64,000 nt of DNA from Saccharothrix longispora (GTDB lineage Bacteria; Actinomycetota; Actinomycetes; Mycobacteriales; Pseudonocardiaceae). Position 1 is the first letter of the stretch. Every line of letters begins with the position of its first letter. The notes under the pieces were generated by a model, which saw only the letters and a list, made by a program, of their open reading frames with translations, did not search any database and was not told where the DNA came from. The position numbers and the translations under genes were made by a program. The DNA is taken from positions 301,952 to 365,951 of the forward strand of contig NZ_NSDM01000009.1 in the NCBI RefSeq assembly GCF_030852425.1, written 5' to 3'. This document shows positions 61,854 to 64,000 of this stretch, in pieces.

Positions 61854-61867
61854 TGTTAGCGTTAACA
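61854..61867. promoter_or_regulatory. LacI-family operator, proximal copy
   Basis: TGTTAGCGTTAACA, flanked by C and G that extend the symmetry, is the second LacI-type palindrome. Similar TGTTA-CG-TAACA sites control arabinose or arabinan genes in actinomycetes, which fits the arabinofuranosidase-like gene downstream. Confidence 0.72.
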
Positions 61868-62326
61868 GGAACGTGCTGCGGTCACCGGGGACCCCGGAGC
61901 CCGGTGCGCTTGCCACCTCCACGTCGCTCGACCTCGCCACGTCCGCGTCCGTTCTCCGGACGCGGGTCCGATCGCGTTCACCCGTGCAGCGTCGCAGGGA
62001 GCCGAGCCATGAGATCGTCGCCCGTCCTCGTCGCCACGTCGGTCCCGCCCGCCCCGCCGCCCCGGGCCGTCGCCGCGGTGCACCGGCCGCGGTCGACGCA
62101 CGACGGCAAGGTCCCGGAGTCCGCCTCCGCCGACGCCGCCGACCCGGAACCCCGACGGCACGCCCGACTCCGGCCTCGCCCGCCCGGGCACCCGATCGGC
62201 GACCCCCTCCGGCGAACCGGCGTCCTGACCGCCCGTTCCCGTTCCCCCGAACCAGGTGGCCGGCGGAACCCGCCCACCGCCGGCCGCCTCCCCCCTCCTG
62301 GTCACCCCCACCTTGGAGCACCTGCC

Positions 62327-63694
62327 ATGCTGCACCGACGCACGTTCCTGACCGGGGGCGCGTCCGCCGTCGCCCTGTCCTCGGTCCTCCGCCACACCGC
62401 GTCCGCCGCGCCCGGTGACGCCGCCTACGTGATGGGCTACTTCACCGAATCACCGAACCGCGTGGCCGACCGCTACGCCCTGCACCTCGCCGTGAGCCTC
62501 GACGGCCTGACGTGGACCCCGCTCAACCAGGGCAACCCCGTCGCCACCCCCACCGCCGGCACCGGCGGCCTGCGCGACCCGCACATCATCCGCAAGCAGT
62601 CCGGCGGGTTCGCCGTCCTGGCGACCGACCTCACCGGCACCGACTTCACCCGGCAGAACCAGTACATCCACGCCTGGGACTCGGCCGACCTGCGCTCGTT
62701 CACCGGCTACCGGCGGCTGCGCATGCACTCGATGCCGACCCACACCTGGGCGCCCGAGGCCTTCTGGGACCCGGCCCGCGGCCAGTACGGCATCCTCTAC
62801 TCGGCCAACAGCGGCGGGCGCGACGCGTTCTACGTCAACTACACGACCGACTTCGTCACCGTCGGGTCGCCGCAGCTGTTCTTCGACCCGGGCTTCAACG
62901 TGCTGGACGGCACGGTGCACACGCACAACGGCGTGAACTACCTGTACTACAAGAGCTTCGTGGACGGTCGCCTCTACGGGGCCCGCTCGTCGACGTTGAA
63001 CCCCCGCAACTTCACCACCTACACGGCGGGTGTCGTGACCGGCGGCATCGAAGCCCCGATCGTGGTCAAGGCCAACGACCGCAACGAGTGGTTCCTGTGG
63101 GGCGACTCGTTCTCCCCGGTGAACGGCGAGCTGTACGCGTGGCGTTCGGGCGACATCGCCACCGACTCCTGGACCCCGCTGACGAAGGACCGGTACACCC
63201 AGCCCCTCAACGCCAAGCACCCCACCATCTGCCCGATCACCAGGGCGGAGCACGACAACCTCCTGTCCCGCTGGGGCGCACCCACCTGGAACAGGATCAA
63301 GTCGTACAACTACCCGGACCACCTCGTCCGCCACCAGGACAACGCGGCCCGCATCGACCCCTACCCGTTCGACCCGTACCAGGACTCCCAGTGGCGCCTG
63401 GTCCCCGGCCTGGCCTCGTCGTCGGGCGTCTCGTTCCGCTCGGTCAACTACCCGGACCGCTACCTGAGGCACTCGGGTTACGCGATCACCCTGGCCGCAC
63501 CGGACGGCAGCGCGACCTTCAACGCGGACGCCACCTTCACCAGGGTCGCGGGCCTGGCGGACGGCTCCTGGTCCTCGTTCCGCTCCCACAACTTCCCGGA
63601 CCGCTACCTCCGCCACGCGGGCTACGTCCTCCGGATCGACCCGATCTCCACCGCGTCCGACCGGGCGGACGCCACCTTCCAGGTCGGGTACTGA
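62327..63694 (+). CDS. Tat-secreted GH43 glycosidase with CBM42 arabinose-binding domain
   Basis: 455 residues. A twin-arginine signal (HRRTFLTGGASAVALSS, cleaved near residue 28). GH43-type propeller (30-320): GLRDPHIIRKQSGGFAVLAT carries the first catalytic Asp region, WAPEAFWDP the WAPE motif and GGIEAPIVVK the acid Glu region. C-terminal AbfB/CBM42 (325-455) with repeated NYPDHLVRH, NYPDRYLRH and NFPDRYLRH blocks that bind arabinofuranosyl side chains. It probably releases arabinose from arabinan or arabinoxylan outside the cell. GGAG 8 nt before ATG 62327. Two LacI-type operators lie upstream. Confidence 0.87.
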   Translation: MLHRRTFLTGGASAVALSSVLRHTASAAPGDAAYVMGYFTESPNRVADRYALHLAVSLDGLTWTPLNQGNPVATPTAGTGGLRDPHIIRKQSGGFAVLATDLTGTDFTRQNQYIHAWDSADLRSFTGYRRLRMHSMPTHTWAPEAFWDPARGQYGILYSANSGGRDAFYVNYTTDFVTVGSPQLFFDPGFNVLDGTVHTHNGVNYLYYKSFVDGRLYGARSSTLNPRNFTTYTAGVVTGGIEAPIVVKANDRNEWFLWGDSFSPVNGELYAWRSGDIATDSWTPLTKDRYTQPLNAKHPTICPITRAEHDNLLSRWGAPTWNRIKSYNYPDHLVRHQDNAARIDPYPFDPYQDSQWRLVPGLASSSGVSFRSVNYPDRYLRHSGYAITLAAPDGSATFNADATFTRVAGLADGSWSSFRSHNFPDRYLRHAGYVLRIDPISTASDRADATFQVGY

Positions 63695-63837
63695 CCCGAC
63701 CGGGGCGGCGGGCGCGGCACGACGGCGGCCTACCGCGCCCGCAGCAGCCCCCGCACGAGGCCCACGCCTCGCGCCGAGCCGTGGGAGGCCCCCGGTCCAC
63801 CGCGGACCTCGACGGGGTCGTGGTCATCGGTTGACGG

Positions 63838-63866
63838 GGACAGGGGCCCCGGGCGGGCCCCTGTCC
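63838..63866. terminator. Terminator hairpin between convergent genes
   Basis: A 12-bp perfect stem (63838-63849 with 63855-63866) with loop CGGGC lies between the GH43 gene and the minus-strand gene at the window edge. Confidence 0.7.
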
Positions 63867-63881
63867 GGCGCCACCGGCGGG

Positions 63882-64000
63882 TCAGCTGGAGCCGGAGATC
63901 TTCCAGAAGCCCACGGTCGGCAGGGTGTCCGGCCCGACCGGCCCCTTGCCCCAGAAGTAGTCGTCGAAGTTCGCGATCCACGAGTTCCCGATCGGCCCCA
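63882..64000 (-). CDS. 3' end of an unidentified gene, 5' part outside window
   Basis: Only the last 39 codons are visible, ending at TGA 63884-63882. The reading GPIGNSWIANFDDYFWGKGP, then LPTVGFWKISGSS, is rich in Trp, Gly and Ser, as in secreted or cell-wall proteins. I do not recognise a family. G/C third-position bias and the terminator just beyond the stop support it. Confidence 0.6.
   Translation of the reverse strand, partial: GPIGNSWIANFDDYFWGKGPVGPDTLPTVGFWKISGSS

Larger units (their letters stand above)
61457..62326. other. Divergent intergenic region between NRPS operon and arabinofuranosidase gene
   Basis: 870 bases. An AT-rich island at about 61577-61600 (TAAACTATTTAAATC) is the likely promoter region of the NRPS operon. 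Two LacI-type palindromes follow at 61734 and 61854. From 61868 to 62326 there is a leader of about 460 bases before the GH43 gene with no supported gene. An in-frame ATG at 62009 has AGGGAG 7 nt upstream, but the encoded stretch is Pro/Arg-rich without family character and runs into the GH43 frame. Confidence 0.5.

Noticed and set aside
62009..62326. Possible small ORF with a good Shine-Dalgarno before the GH43 gene
   Set aside because: It runs in frame into the Tat signal without a stop, and its Pro/Arg-rich sequence has no family character. The spacing is probably chance.
1..64000. CRISPR arrays, tRNA/rRNA genes, insertion sequences, attachment sites, replication origin
   Set aside because: None seen on either strand: no spaced repeats of CRISPR length, no transposase or integrase motifs, no DnaA-box cluster.

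Overview
The window is very GC-rich chromosomal DNA, and nearly every gene shows the strong third-position GC bias of a filamentous actinomycete. Twin-arginine and Sec secreted glycosidases with ricin-type, discoidin and arabinose-binding modules, leaderless promoters, DUF4383/DUF6069/DUF6221-type proteins, c-di-GMP enzymes and a large NRPS operon fit a member of the Pseudonocardiales (Saccharothrix/Actinosynnema/Lentzea-like). The genus is an inference. No rRNA, tRNA, CRISPR array, transposase or phage gene was seen.

Layout. 1-8.8 kb: a J-domain/pseudokinase gene cut by the window edge, polyphosphate kinase 2, a GH13 alpha-glucosidase, a secreted GH43/CBM13 enzyme, a P-loop kinase remnant and small membrane proteins. 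8.8-17.6 kb: a reductase/phosphoesterase pair, two membrane-bound c-di-GMP enzymes flanking a TenA-like gene, and a PPOX-type flavoprotein followed by a broken HAD phosphatase. 17.7-26.5 kb: a secreted GH87-type alpha-1,3-glucanase ended early by an amber codon, a DUF2000/Lrp divergent pair, a phytase-like esterase, an AI-2E transporter and an isocitrate lyase/PEP mutase pseudogene with several frameshifts. 26.5-40 kb: an MFS drug exporter, an M20 peptidase, an ArsR-SRPBCC pair behind a perfect operator, three STAS-domain regulators, a large-subunit catalase, a secreted PQQ-type sugar dehydrogenase and a BASS transporter.

40.0-61.5 kb (minus strand) is one nonribosomal peptide operon, transcribed from right to left: MbtH, then C-A-T fused to a LanB/PEARL-like domain, C-A-T, a kynurenine-3-monooxygenase-like flavoprotein, a DUF6875-like protein, C-A-T (glycine-like code), an MFS exporter, C-A-T-R, and an O-methyltransferase. 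From the first NRPS gene to the last methyltransferase gene, neighbouring genes overlap by 1-4 bases or are separated by 1-2 bases. The expected product is a short peptide (four carrier modules) released reductively as an aldehyde or alcohol and modified by hydroxylation and methylation. The fused LanB-like domain has no elimination domain and no precursor peptide nearby. This makes an aminoacyl-tRNA-dependent step on a carrier-bound intermediate the most interesting possibility in the window.

61.5-64 kb: two LacI-type operator palindromes, exactly 120 bp apart, precede a Tat-exported GH43/CBM42 arabinofuranosidase-like gene. The window ends in the 3' end of an unidentified minus-strand gene.

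Several genes are visibly decaying (HAD, ICL/PEPM, P-loop kinase, the GH87 tail), which suggests an accessory chromosomal region, although sequencing errors could explain single-base cases.
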